Assembly: GCA_907164885.2 (NCBI GenBank)
Contig: OU015496.1
Location: 133,166,875-133,230,874 of the forward strand
DNA length: 64,000 nucleotides
Direction: 5' to 3'
Origin: Dolomedes plantarius
Taxonomy: Eukaryota > Arthropoda > Arachnida > Araneae > Dolomedidae
The position numbers and the translations under genes were made by a program. Positions 35,530-47,204 of this stretch are shown piece by piece. Below the pieces are notes generated by a model. That model saw only the letters and a list, made by a program, of their open reading frames with translations, had not been told where the DNA came from and did no database searches. How positions within the stretch are numbered: position 1 is the first letter of the stretch; each line of letters starts with the position of its first letter.

Positions 35530-36039
35530 ATAAATACAACGATCAATGTATGAAATTAATGTAAAATATACTGTAAAAAATTGATGTAAAATTACATATT
35601 TATAAAAAATTTTGTAAGGGATATTGTTATAGACAAAATAATGTAGAAGAAAATATTCAAAAAATTAAATCTGATAGAACATACTAAAGAATATAGTGCA
35701 GTTAATATGGTATAGTTTGAGGAACATATCTTTTACTGTATTTTAAAATTTTGTTGGATAATGTCCAATCGTCTGCCGCATTAGCAAGGAATTTTTTTTT
35801 GTCAATTCCGTTGTTATTCACGTGACGCAAAATTAGTTTAATGTATCACAAAAAGAAAAGAAACCATTTGATCCGCATTTAATAAATTAAATTCTATAAA
35901 TTGATATTTAAAAATTCACCTAAAATCAGAAAATGAAGGTAAAGATTCGAAAAAGATATTGTTTTAAAGGAATTTTTGCGATCTTTATTGTGATATAAAT
36001 TTTATAATCCTCAGATTATTATTTTAAATGGAAACTTAA

Positions 36040-39000
36040 GGGGACACGGTACCCTTTCAAAAAAATTTTTATTTTAAGTATTTCAATAAACATTGTAATT
36101 GTATTGCATTTTAGCAGTCAATTTAAAACATATTCTGAAAAGAGAAATTTATTTTAACAGTAAATTTAATTAAAATTTAAATTTTTCAATTTTTAAAAAT
36201 CCTTATAACTTTTTCAAATATCAATATTTTTGCTCCAATTTTTTATAGTAAATGTATCTAAGTCTACTACATAAAACTTAGCATGGGTTTTTTCGATAAC
36301 TTTAAAATTACATTTTATATCAATTATTTTCTATCATTAGCACTGAAAAACGATGAAATCTGACAGTTTGTTCTATACGTTTGAATATATAAAAAGAAAT
36401 AAACATTTTACTGCATAATTCCATGCGAATTTGTACTCCATACATAATAGGAAACCTGTATAAAAAGTTTAATACTTGTTTCTTAAATACAAAAAAAGTT
36501 TTAGCACTTTTACTGCATGAATGTCAAGAAAAAACAAACATGGAGAACAAGCCATTTAAAGTTTTCATTTGTTGAAAAAAGTCCCTTTAAATGAAATGAC
36601 ATACAAATTTTATGTGTATTTATAATAATCAAATAAAATAAATCATATATAAAACATTTTATCCATCTAACTTCAATATAAAATATTTTATGCAATTTTA
36701 AAAACAAGTCAGTGAACTGTAGAAAATACAATCGACAACAGCTGCTCTTGGATTAAGATTTTTTAAAAATTCAGCAAATAAATCTTAATGTTAATTCCAT
36801 GCTAAGTTTTATGAAGCATATAATAAAGAATATGTGCAAATTTTTTGAAATCTCTATTTCAAATATTAAAAAAGTTATAACATTCTCAAAATATAACAGT
36901 TAAGAAAAATATACGATCAAGAATTCATAAATCATGCTACTTGACAAAGTCATACCTGAAATTTGTATAAAATTAATGTGGAACGAGATTTGATATACAA
37001 AATAATGCACATCTAATGCATTTTAACCATGTTTTAACATAAAAAATTTCCTGTAGGGTTGTAAAAGCATGAAAATAAATTAAAAAAAAATAAGAAAAAT
37101 CAAGCTGTAATTTTCATTCATGAAACATACTATTTACTAGGCATATTTTCTGAGAAAATTTTAAAAACATACTTATTTTACTAAATTAAAACCCCCAGGT
37201 TTATAGGCAAGGCCTTCTTTCATGTTATATGAATATTCTCTACGTCGGTGGGCAAGTTTGATTTTCTTTTGTGCCACCTGATACGCTGCACTTTGCTTTC
37301 TCTTTCTTTGGTATATCCGCCTGTAGTCCCTCTACAAAGCAATGTATTTTGATTGTTTATTTAGCAAAATGTTGTTTTCAGAATAAACACTTTGTAATGA
37401 TCTGAAAGTGCCTATATTGAATTCTGATACTGCATCCGCCACTGCAATAGTCACACGGCAGAATGAAGCAGAAGAATCTTTTGAGCATTTGCTCCATATC
37501 AAACTATGGAGACTCTCATTTGAATTTTGGGTAAGACATCTCACACAGCGTTCAAGAAGGTCATTTGAAGCCAGTCGTTGATAAATTGGCATAATTTTTG
37601 GTAAATGCTCACTATTGATGGGAGTTTTTATATTCATTCTGTGTGGACCAGGTGTTTTACCATTTGCTATTGATGCTTGGTAAAAACACAACGAATTTAG
37701 TCCAGGAGGGCATTTAGAATGTTGTGGTTTGGCATCAGTGGAAGAATTATGCAGCAACGTTGCATAAATGGCAGTTTTCATGGCATTTACATCACCCTTA
37801 TTTTTCAAAATAGCATTTTGATAATACCGTGTGAGTTTTTTAATTGTGTCTTCCTTTAGACTGCCATAACATTTACCACCAAGTGTGACACCTTTAGCAC
37901 GCCATTCTTGGACAGCCTTTCGTAAAGCTGTTCCAAGTCTTTTGCTAACGTGATTAACACACTCCTCCTTTTTAATAATAAAATCAGTACCATAAACCTT
38001 TTTATCATTTAGGTACTTGAACGATTTTGAATCACCATCTGAGATCATTGTAGTGTAGCGTAAACCTATTTTTTCGGATCTACACCACATCTTGTGTGCT
38101 GCTTCCACTTCCATCGCTCCCGATGAACCAGTGTGGTTGATGCTTCATGAAGTTTTGTGACTTTCATACCATATAGTATATTCTGCAGATTTCTCTCCGA
38201 GATCTGATTTAGCATATTCACACTCAGTGCAGTGCTTCGACATCACCTCATAATCTAACACATAACCTGTCAATATATCTATCATACACCCAACACCGAT
38301 TTGTGAAGTATGTCCTCGGGTAAGCCAGGTACCGTCAAACGAAACACCAATGTTTGCAATAGTATTATCATCAGAAACACCATACTCCTTTCGAACCTCA
38401 TGTCTGACTTTACACAGATTTTTTGCTGATGAAACTGTTATTGATTCGTGCAACATTTTCTTATAACGGTTGAAAGTTTTGCTGGACATCAAATGCATGT
38501 TTGTGTACATACAGAAAACCTCTAGAGCTGAATAGCCTCGCCCAAAACTCAAAAAAGCCTGAACAATTCTCATATTGATGTCAAATGTTTGCAGTAAGGT
38601 ACCATCACTCTGAATCAGTCTTTTTGAAGTATATGTATCACTTTCTACTTCTGTACAGCCATTGCAAACAACTTTAAGTTTGTGTAAAAATCCACAGTTC
38701 TCCCCTAAAATAACAGCTAATGAATTAGTTTTGCACTTGCTGCACATCAGATTTGTAAATAAAGAAGATAACATATTCACATCTATAATGATATAATTTG
38801 GGCTTTCAAAAACATCTATTTTCTGAGGTAAATTGCAAAATTCAGATTCTTCCTTGAAATTTCTGAGATTCTGCTCTTTCACGGTCTTTTCAACATCAGG
38901 TACTTTTTTTGAAACACCATCACTTTTAGCATCTGATCGCCATAGCTTCATGGCGTTTAGTTTCGCAGTAATGTTCTTCCTTTTCGGTCTGGCCAATTTA

Positions 39001-39471
39001 CTAATGCTTAAAGAGGCAATGTAGAATAAATAACAACTGTAAATAATAGATATATAGCGTAAAGTTCAAGTCAAAGCATAAAAATACACACTTCAGGAAA
39101 GAAAGAAACGCTGATTACACTTTTTTTCAAACGAATATAAGTAGCAACGTGCAGAACTACCGCTACCATGTGTAAACAAGCCAATCAGTTGCGGTTAACA
39201 GTTACTCCTTTCGCTCTGGTGAGCAAAAAAAAATAATTAATTCAATATTAATTTGTGTTTTCAGGCTATTGGGAAAAAATGCCACGCCCACTTTAAACGG
39301 TCACTTGTCCCTTTAATTTTCTGACATCATTAGAAAAATCTAAATAACTTTTAAGGTATTAAAGATACAGATTTGAAATTTTGTGATCATATAGAGTAAG
39401 TTGGGGACAATAATTTGAGTCAATAAAAAAAAAAATTGATATTTTGACCATTTTTAGGGTACTGTGTTCCC
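36040..39471 (-). mobile_element. TTAA-specific DNA transposon, Kolobok/Mutator-like (3432 bp)
   Basis: TTAA lies on both sides (36036-36039 and 39472-39475). The inverted ends are GGGGACACGGTACCC (36040-36054) and GGGTACTGTGTTCCC (39457-39471), 13 of 15 pairing. The matching second Helitron copy is continuous at this point, which confirms the insertion. The interior has one long minus-strand transposase frame with two stops. TTAA duplication occurs in piggyBac and Kolobok; the protein is not piggyBac-like, so Kolobok is the better inference. Confidence 0.85.
37173..38996 (-). pseudogene. Kolobok/Mutator-like transposase, two in-frame stops
   Basis: A single frame of 607 codons runs from ATG 38996 to 37173 with no frameshift. 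TGA at 38145-38147 and TAG at 37332-37334 are the only interruptions. The N-terminus is basic (MARPKRKNITAKLNAMKLW). A CxxC…CxxC pair near residues 84-114 (CSKC; CNGC) suggests a zinc ribbon. The core has the motifs GVSFDGTWLTRGHTSQIGVG, HCTEC, MISDGDSKSF, CVNHVSKRLGTALRK and NESLHSLIW, recognised from 'Mutator-like transposase' proteins (PF20700 type). The likely catalytic acids are Asp in FDGTW, Asp in SDGDS and Glu in NESLH. After the second stop the frame continues with a strongly basic tail ending YKPGGF, so that stop is also premature. Confidence 0.8.
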
Positions 39472-39689
39472 TTAAAAAAGTTACAAAACTACTTAAAAAT
39501 TTAATTTAAAAAAATCTATGAAGAATTTTTCAAAAATCTTTCTAAGTGCACCCCGACACTATAAGAAGAATCGGCATGCAAAATTTTAGCCCTTTAGAAC
39601 CAGCGGTTTGGTCTGTGCTTTATATGTCAGTCATTCAGTCAGTCAGTTACGGGACTGTTATATATATATATATATATATACATACCATA

Positions 39690-40400
39690 TCTTAACTAGA
39701 AACCAGAATTTACAGTAGAATATAACGCAATACAGGTATCTTAAGTCTAGTACTTATACTTTTCTATATTCCGAGTATTAACGAAGTGCATGTTAGAGGG
39801 AGTTTTCCTCTATCAGTATGCAATATGCATCCAACATGTCTCTCTCGTGAATCTTATTAATCCTTATTTATGCATCTGGAGTTCGACAATGAAGGCAATT
39901 TTAACGCTTTAAAGAATCTTTGAAAGTCTCTTAAAAACTTATTTATGATGCATACCATGTTTTATAAAATCTGGTATTCGTTTTTATTCACTTTTGCAAA
40001 ATTCCGCAGCATTTATAATCGCTAAAGCAAAAGTTTTATTTCTGCTTAGAAACGTTACGTCTTCTCGTCTATTAAGGATCATCAATCATTTGATTTTACA
40101 AGTTTTCATATTGATTCTTAATAAAAGTACATTTAAAAAATGTATATAAGGAAGGGCTATATAGTATTCCATTATTTATGTATCTCTCTATTCTAAAAAA
40201 AACTAACTGCCGCTGACGCCGCCGCCGCTGTCGAAAGCTTGTCACGCTATCTCCTCCGAAACCGCTGGGGGTATGGGGTCGAGACCGATACCAATCGATG
40301 CAGAACAATGTGGGGAAGAAAGTAAGACATGTCTCATATTCGTCGGACTTTAAGTTTTTTTTATTATTTTATGTTTTGTGGGAAAATATTGACTTTTTCA
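39690..40400. other. Unassigned DNA with a short GC-rich patch
   Basis: AT-rich apart from 40205-40290, which has CCGCCGCCGCTG-like words. No gene is supported. Confidence 0.4.
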
Positions 40401-40907
40401 TGTTCAGATTACGATAACTCGCCAAAAAAGGATCGTAGATTTTTTTTTTACAATTAAAGACTACAGACATTTCTCCTTCAAACAAGACCTAATTTGTTTA
40501 AAAATAATTTAAAACAGACTGATATTTTTATTAAAATTGAAAACCCACTTTTTGGAAAAATTTATGCGTTTCGAGATATATAAATTCGATGCTCTCAGAC
40601 TTATTATGTTACAAAGGAAATATTTATATCAACGGGAAGATGAAAGCTTTCTCATTCATATAAACTTCATTTCAAGTCTCTATCTTAAAATTTCGATTTT
40701 TAATTGAATTTTAAAGGAATACTTCAAAAAATCTTCTCATTCGCTTCCTTTGCAAAAGGGAATGAAAGAAGATCCGATTTTTCACCCATAGTCGGGCTTC
40801 ATGCATTTCGCCGGGAGGGGGGGATCGCTGTAAACAACTATTGAGTCATTCATTCACTTGATTCACCAGAGGAGCGAGCGTAGCGAGCCTAGGGGCGAAG
40901 CCCCTAG
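40400..40907 (+). mobile_element. Helitron-like 3' end
   Basis: The block ends in a hairpin CTAGGGGC-GAA-GCCCCTAG (40889-40907). Its last bases are CTAG, followed by T, as at Helitron termini. The preceding GCGAGCGTAGCGAGC is a common terminal style in arthropod Helitrons. The 5' border is not visible; 40400 is approximate. Confidence 0.5.
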
Positions 40908-40934
40908 TACTATACAAATTTGTAAATACTGTAA

Positions 40935-40936
<2 letters not shown>

Positions 40937-41000
<64 letters not shown>
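40937..41000. repeat. (AT)n microsatellite
   Basis: About 32 AT units separating the Helitron end from the pogo pseudogene. Confidence 0.97.
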
Positions 41001-41002
<2 letters not shown>

Positions 41003-41007
41003 TCATC

Positions 41008-42326
41008 GACTTCGCTTTGATCAACTTGAGGTCTGAAGTTTCACCACATTCTTCCAAGTCATTGTCGAAGTTTACAAAATTGAAAAAATTTCTTCTGCCA
41101 TTCCTTCTGGTGGTAAATCATTTGCGTTTGTTATTGATTCATCATTTAATTCATCATTTGTAACGTCTGCGCAAAATTTACATTTTAAGAAACAATTTTT
41201 TATTGCTTCAGAGGAAATATTACTCCATGATTCGTTCATCATATGAACACCTGTAAGAATTCAAATGTTTCTAATAATTTTACTAGTTAAGCTATAGATA
41301 GGAAATCCACTAGTATCATCTATGCAGGCTATGATCTTTTTAACGACTTCTTTCTGTAATTCCTCTTTAAAAGTGATATAATTTTCTGGTCCATTGGCTG
41401 TAAAATAGCTGTAGTATTCGGAGGCAAACAATGAAGTGCTACATTTTCTAGTCTTACGTCGACTTTACGGGCTTGAAAATTATCGGTAAAAAGGATTGCT
41501 TTTCTTTACATCTTATTCATCTCATTGTCAAATGACGCTAATCAATTTTAAAAGAAATTAGCAGTTATCCAAGCCTTTCAATTCGCTTCGTATTTAACTG
41601 GAAGATATTTTACACCTCAAAAACATCGTGAGTTTCTGGATTTCCCGATTACAAAATGAGACATTTTATGACTGCCGTCAGCATTACTACAGCTTAAAAC
41701 TGTCAATCTGTCTTTCGGATTTTCCTCCAACAACTTTTTCGCATTTTAAGCACAAAGTCTCATCAGGAATTTCTCTATAATAAAGCGCTGTTTCGTCACA
41801 GTTATAGATACAAGAGGAACTGTAGTCTCGTAATAAAGCAAATAATACTACATTTTTTCAAGAACAGGCAGCGGCTTCATCAGCATCACTTGCTTCACCG
41901 TGATTTTTTGTATTTTTTGTAGAAAGAAATTTGGTTTCTTTCTTTCCGTCTACAGAACCAACTGATTGTAGCTTTAAAATCAGTTATATTTAACTTTTGT
42001 GCTAAATCTTCAGCATTAAGATTCAATAATAATCCACTAACAGGAACATTGCAAGCTCTTTTTTCAGCAAACCACTGAAGAAGAGTTCCACTGAAGAAGT
42101 CTTCCATTTCAGATTCTTTCTCCAATACGTTTTCGTTTTTGATTAAGAATTTTGTTGCAGTTTCAGTCATTCAAGACTTTTTCGTTATTTTTAAACAATT
42201 TCAAAACTTGAGCTTGATATCTCAAACTGTTTTGAAAGTTCTAATGACGTAAACTTATTTACTTTTGCAAACTCAATAACTTTTACTTTTTCTTTTGAAG
42301 TAAGATATTTTCGTCACGAAGACATT
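41008..42326 (-). pseudogene. pogo/Tigger transposase, heavily decayed
   Basis: Reading leftward from ATG 42326, the frame starts MSS*RKYLTSKEKVKVIEFA, a psq-type helix-turn-helix with a stop at codon 4. The 42170-41895 frame gives the Tc5-type helix-turn-helix (LLQWFAEKRACNVPVSGLLL; NITDFKATISWF). Further left, in shifting frames, are the first catalytic Asp (YNCDETALYYR near 41800), then NVALHCLPPNTTAILQP and MDQKI near 41430-41380, which bracket the last catalytic Asp, and an acidic C-terminus at about 41010-41060. Several frameshifts and stops are present. It is not the same family as the Tigger at 77-1526. No terminal repeats were found. Confidence 0.8.
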
Positions 42327-42329
42327 GTA

Positions 42330-43010
42330 GTATAGCACAAGATAGATGACTGATTTCACAAAAGCGAATTGTCAAACTAATCGCCGCAGAAAATGTACAG
42401 TTAAATGATCATGGATAGAGACCCCCCAGGTTAAATGTTGCATTTCTCCGAAGAGATTCGTTACAGCGGGTAATCGCCATCCCCTTCAAGATAAGAACCT
42501 GTTGATTTTTCACATTTCCATCACACACACCCACACTCTCCAGCTCTCATCTGGGGGTGAAGCTTATTGCGCATTCTCTGAATAGGGAAACGTAGACTGA
42601 GCGGCCGAGCAATACGGGGCGGAGGGTAGTCACTTTAGGACAACGTATAGCTGTTCTCAATCCTCCTCCTAGGACCCTAGCCACGTCTTGAACTGCTTTG
42701 CAAGAGCAATGGCTCTCACTTCCTACCAAACTCATAGACCGCAAAATTGACAGCATCACACATCGCTGTTTGTGTTGTTGCTTCTAGGGGGGATCATAAG
42801 CCATATTACAGGTACTTTTCCTATACCAAACTGACACATCCGATTTGTTCATTGTATACATATGCTAGTTTCTATAACACCATAATTGTCTGGATATTTC
42901 TTTTTATGCTATTTTATACCTACCTATATGTTGTATAATGCGTACAACTTTCATTAAATTTTACGAGTAACTTTTTGAGTATTGTGACTTTTCCTTAATT
43001 TTTTGATAAC
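42330..43010. other. Unassigned DNA upstream of the pogo pseudogene
   Basis: Moderately GC-rich until 42780, then AT-rich. It may include the lost terminus of the pogo element, but no inverted repeat could be matched. Confidence 0.35.
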
Positions 43011-43011
43011 A

Positions 43012-43059
<48 letters not shown>
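43012..43059. repeat. (AT)n microsatellite
   Basis: About 24 TA units, followed by a short TG run. Confidence 0.96.
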
Positions 43060-43061
<2 letters not shown>

Positions 43062-43800
43062 GTGTATGTGTGTCTGTATTAAGCATTTATGTGGTTCACT
43101 ATTCTCTACTTTCAAAACAAAATGTGCATTAGTTTTCAGTAATATCTCATTTCATTTAAGCTGATATAAGAACGATTTATGTTTTTAAAAGTGCTCTTCT
43201 TTCATAATAAAACCTTCGTTAGTCACGTAAGCTGATATAATTGCAACTAAAATTAATTAAAAACGTAGAATTATATGACCGAAAATATATCCAAAGTACC
43301 CTTTATTTTCAAAACACCACTAATGGAGATATCAGAGAACATGTAAACGAATATTAAACCATGAACGAATCGCGTAATGCTTGATGTATACAACGGCATG
43401 AATTAGCGTTTTTGTCCCCCCATTTACCGTTAATTGACTAGAACATTGTTTGTTAAAACTCATGCAATCTGCGTTACAATAGAATAATATCAAAATTCAT
43501 AACGTTGTGACGGGACATATCAGATAACTTCCGCCGGTAATTGCTGTGTAATTACCTGTGAAATGCATGTTCTGCAATTCGGAAACTAAATTACGCCTAT
43601 TCTTCACGAATTATTTAATTTTTAAATTTGGAGCTTAAAAAGCCCTATTATGATACGTGTAGTTTATTGCGCTCAACGTAGACATCGCAAATAAGTAAAA
43701 TCATAGAGATTTTGCAAATGTATCCAACTATGTTTGGTTAAGTTTTTCATAAACTTATCCTTTGAGAGAATAGAGCACCAGGATGGGAAAATTATAACAA
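43060..43800. other. Unassigned AT-rich DNA
   Basis: No gene or repeat boundary was identified. Confidence 0.4.
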
Positions 43801-44690
43801 TTTCTCTTTACCATATGTACGCAGGGTCGTGCTTAGGGGAGCAGGGTGAACTGGCCAACTGCCGAGGGCCGCTAAAATTTAGGGCCGCTAAAAATTTAGG
43901 GCCTTCATTTTTATTCCTCATCGCAACACTTTTCTAAATATTACGGGGTTTTTAAGAAATCCCTCATTTTTCTCGGTTTCTAGAATTCAACTTATAAAAA
44001 AAATTAATGTTACGATTTTTGAAAAGAATCGTATAAAGAATCTTAGTTGACAAACTACCCTTTTAGTTCGTAAAATTTCTCGGCTAGAAAAGCATGACTT
44101 CAATTCAGTTAAATAATTTTCCATTATTTCCTTATTCCCACAAATTAATTAATTTTCTATTTTAGTGGACCAATTGTAATTCCATGTATAATTTTCTTTT
44201 ACGTAGCTAGAATGTAGGTTTTTTAGTATCGAAACTTAATGCATTAAAAGTAATGCATTAAAAGTATTAGTAAATTCAGTAGTGGATGCCGTTTTTATCG
44301 GGGGTGGGGTGGGGATTGAGGTTGTCTTACAAGATCCATTACTCAGTTTTTCAGTACGTAGAAAATTTGATTACCAGTAAATGTGCTTCGCCCAGGGCCG
44401 CTAAAAGCCTAAGCACCCCTGTATGTACGTAATTTCCTCATGATTGTAATGAACTAAAAACTAAACAATATCTTAAAATCCAAAAATATACATCTGGTTA
44501 TATGCAATTACATGTAAAATTTCTGTAATTGCATATAATCACATAATAACATTAATTTCTTTTTACCATATGTACGTAATTTATCCATGATTATAATGAA
44601 CTAAAAACTAATCAATATCTTAAAATCTAAAAATGTACAGGTGAATCTATGCAATTACATGTAAAATTTCAGTAATTTTGCATGAGATTT
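43801..44690 (+). repeat. Two-unit tandem duplication (~150 bp), first unit interrupted by a hAT element
   Basis: Unit 1 is 43801-43821 plus 44430-44558; unit 2 is 44559 to about 44690. Shared text includes ACCATATGTACG, ATAATGAACTAAAAACTAA-CAATATCTTAAAATC and TGCAATTACATGTAAAATTTC. Confidence 0.85.
43822..44421. mobile_element. Non-autonomous hAT element (600 bp)
   Basis: The ends CAGGGTCGTGCTTAGG and, in reverse complement, CAGGGGTGCTTAGG are flanked by a perfect 8-bp duplication TATGTACG (43814-43821 and 44422-44429). GGGCCGCTAAAA-like subterminal words appear near both ends. No transposase frame. The unoccupied site is preserved at 44569-44576 in the neighbouring tandem unit. Confidence 0.93.
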
Positions 44691-44699
44691 TTTTATTAA

Positions 44700-45290
44700 A
44701 AGCAGCTATAAATCAAAAATAATATACCTTCGGCGAAATTTGTAATTCCTTACATTCTTATTATTAACAAAATAATACTTGAAAAATTCTATAGACATTT
44801 TCAGAATAGTTACAATAGTCGTATACATTTTTGATGAGAAACAGGTTACTCAGAAAACACAATGTTTTCAATTGTGTTGAAATTGAAAGCCGCTACTCTT
44901 CCTTAAATCGATCTAATTTAATTTCTAATAATCGTAGAGTAGCAGATTTACAAACAGAAATTCACATTATTTAAGAAACAGTTATAAAAAAATGCAATTT
45001 TTTTTTCAAAATCGACGTTTTAGAAATTGTTCCGATAACTTAAATTATATAAATCTATAATCACAAAACTGGGGTGCAATGTTGTTTCACCTCCCCGTTG
45101 TGCACACTGGGCAGCGTTTTTGACGGCAAAGTGAACTACAGTTTTGTCATACGATCTTTAACTGCTTCTCATAGATCTTTGGATCTTAGTATTCTGCAGT
45201 AGGATGCGGGTAGTTTGTACAGGAAAACCATTGTAAATAAAAAAAAATAATCACAAAACTTTATTTGGGCTTTCATTGGTTGTATTATAA
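44700..45290. other. Unassigned AT-rich DNA
   Basis: No supportable feature. Confidence 0.4.
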
Positions 45291-45399
45291 TACGAGGTGT
45301 TATCCTAAAGTTCCCAAAATGTATCGATAAACAAAGTTGTACAATACCTTGACATTATTCGCAGTCATCTCCTTCGAAGCACTCCCCTTGGGATTGTAA

Positions 45400-45790
45400 A
45401 CACCCATCCAAAAGCTACTGCCACGAAAACAATGCTTGCTGGAAGTCTTCTTTCATTAATGTGTTCAGCACCCTCTGCCATTTTCTTGAATCTGCTCTAT
45501 CGTGTCAATTTTGCGTCTCTTCAACTTGAGTTTCATTTTTGGAAAGAGGAAAAGTCGCAAGGATCTAAGTTGAAAGAGTAAGGTGGGTGAGGAACAACGG
45601 TCATGCTTTTTGTCGAAAACTTCTGTATGTCTAAATTGTTATGAGGCATCGCATTATCATCGTGGAGAACCCAGTCGTTCCAATGCCACATCTGTGGACT
45701 TTTCCGTCTCATGTCCTCCCTTAGCCACAGAAGGACATCACGGTAAAATTCTGTACTATCCGTTGTTCCCCACACATCTTGCCCTTTCAT
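45400..45790 (-). pseudogene. mariner transposase fragment, left half
   Basis: The minus strand reads LREDMRRKSPQMWHWNDWVL, then HDDNAMPHNN and VVPHPPYSFNLDPCDFSSF, the second and third catalytic regions of DD34D mariner (MAT clade style), to a stop at 45533. In another frame further left the family C-terminus continues (KIDTIEQIQE). The N-terminus and first catalytic Asp are absent. Confidence 0.8.
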
Positions 45791-45814
45791 CTTATATCCT
45801 TACACTTTTTCCTC

Positions 45815-46006
45815 TTTTTAAAGATGAAAATCCAGATGAAGGGATGCAAATTTGACACAATAGAGGAGATTCAAGAAAAATTGCAGATGGTGCTGAACAC
45901 ATTAATGAAACAAGACTTCCAACAGCCATTGTTTTCGTGGCCGAAGCACCAGGATCGGTGTTTAAGATCCCAAGGGGACTACTTTGAAGGTGGCTGCGGC
46001 GAATAA
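45815..46006 (+). pseudogene. mariner transposase C-terminus, right half
   Basis: The plus strand reads FDTIEEIQEKLQMVLNTLMK, QDFQQPLFSWPKHQDRCL and QGDYFEGGCGE then stop, the usual mariner C-terminal end. It is the inverted counterpart of 45400-45530. Confidence 0.8.
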
Positions 46007-46243
46007 TATTTAGATATTCTACATACAACTTTGCTTATCGATACTTATTGGGAACTTTTGGGTAGCACCTCGTATCTTTTGAATACGTTTTCCGTAGTTG
46101 AAACTGCGTGTCTAATATTTGAGTTATTTTTTTTTCAATACCAGTTTATGTTGAAAAAAATAGTTCTTCTATCGACACTTATTGCTATTATATGCTAATA
46201 TATGATTTTTTAAATTAAAAAATATGACTACTTTTGATATTAA

Positions 46244-47200
46244 CCTTCCGTCGGGCTCAACTAATCTGTGAGATGAAGTCACAAGGTTTTTTTTGCACCA
46301 ATCAGTGAGATAGGGGGGAGTGGAGTGAATCTCCTAGTAGCTTCCTGTCTCCCTCCCACTTACAGAAGATCGTATTTTTTCTACAGTACTTCGCTGAGTG
46401 TCGTGAGAGATGTATTAATCTCTCAGATGAATTGATGCCGATCGTGTAAGTATTTTTGACTTTCGAATTTTCACTTTTGTTTGTTTATATTTCTTTTTCT
46501 ATACCTAAAATAAGATATGAAACAAGTTCTAGTCCCTAATTTAGTGATATTGACCTTTATTTACCTTTATTTTACTTTCAATGCAACGAGTTGTGTTTGA
46601 AACAACACCAAAGGAGGTACATTCAAACAAGGGAAATGCCTATTCAGCTACAAAATGAACTACGTGAGTTCCTGCCTACATCACAAAATCAGGAGGTGCC
46701 TGCATCTGCATGACACGACGGACAGAGGAAGAGGTGTTCCAAATGTTGTCAAATGAAAAAAAAGTTCGCTATTAAAAATATAAATGTCTGAAATGTAATG
46801 TTGAAATATTTTGTTTGGAGCATGCCAAGATGATATGTGAAAAATGTTATGATTCAGCTTTTACAGTTCCTCAACCTGGCTCATGATTAACTTTTCATTA
46901 TTTTTTATTTTTATGATTATGTGGACTTGTTTTATGAAATTAAAGTGAATTTTGAGTTATGTTATTGAGAAAAAAAAATTTTGGAACAATTTGATGATTT
47001 TTTTCAAATTTGTAAAAAGAAATTGCAAAGAAATATTCAAATATTATCTGAAAGCATAATTACACGCAAATATAAGTGAAAAGTTCAGTTTGATACGTTT
47101 TTCTTTACCTACACTCAAAAATTGCATTAATTGCATACATTAATCTGTGAGATGAATTGCTCCCGATCGTGTTAGGATTTGCATTGCGCCCGACGGAGGG
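46244..47200 (+). mobile_element. Non-autonomous piggyBac element (957 bp)
   Basis: TTAA lies at 46240-46243 and 47201-47204. The inverted ends are CCTTCCGTCGGGC and, in reverse complement, CCCTCCGTCGGGC. The motif TAATCT(G/C)T(G/C)AGATGAA occurs three times in direct orientation (about 46261, 46414 and 47143), as subterminal repeats. The interior keeps the transposase's cysteine-rich tail. Confidence 0.85.
46640..46885 (+). pseudogene. piggyBac C-terminal cysteine-rich domain
   Basis: Two frames together show the zinc-binding tail: KRCSKCCQMKKK, then after a shift in the A8 run near 46765, YKCLKCNVEIFCLEHAKMIC and EKC. The CxxC…CxxC…CLEH…CxxC pattern is the DNA-end-binding domain at the end of piggyBac transposases. 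Upstream, NELREFLPTSQNQEVP may be the spacer before it. No DDD catalytic domain remains. Confidence 0.7.
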
Positions 47201-47204
47201 TTAA

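Larger units (their letters stand above)
35362..39682 (-). mobile_element. Helitron-like repeat, copy 1, split by a TTAA element
   Basis: Segments 35362-36035 and 39476-39682 together match the reverse complement of 54008-54627. They share CACTTCGCTACG, AAATTAAATACAACG, ACAAAATAATGTCCAATCGT, CTGCCGCATTAGC and AATTTAATTTAAAAAAATCT. On the minus strand it ends in CTAG followed by T, as expected for Helitron 3' ends, and the other end is TA-rich after AACAGTCCCGTAACTGACTG. It has no coding capacity of its own. Everything between 36040 and 39471 is a later insertion. Confidence 0.7.
45293..46072. mobile_element. Head-to-head mariner derivative (780 bp)
   Basis: TA flanks both sides (45291-45292 and 46073-46074). 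The outer ends are inverted copies beginning CGAGGTG and containing TATCGATA(A/C). The inversion extends about 245 bp inward, well beyond a terminal repeat, because both halves encode the same C-terminal part of a mariner transposase on opposite strands. Confidence 0.85.
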
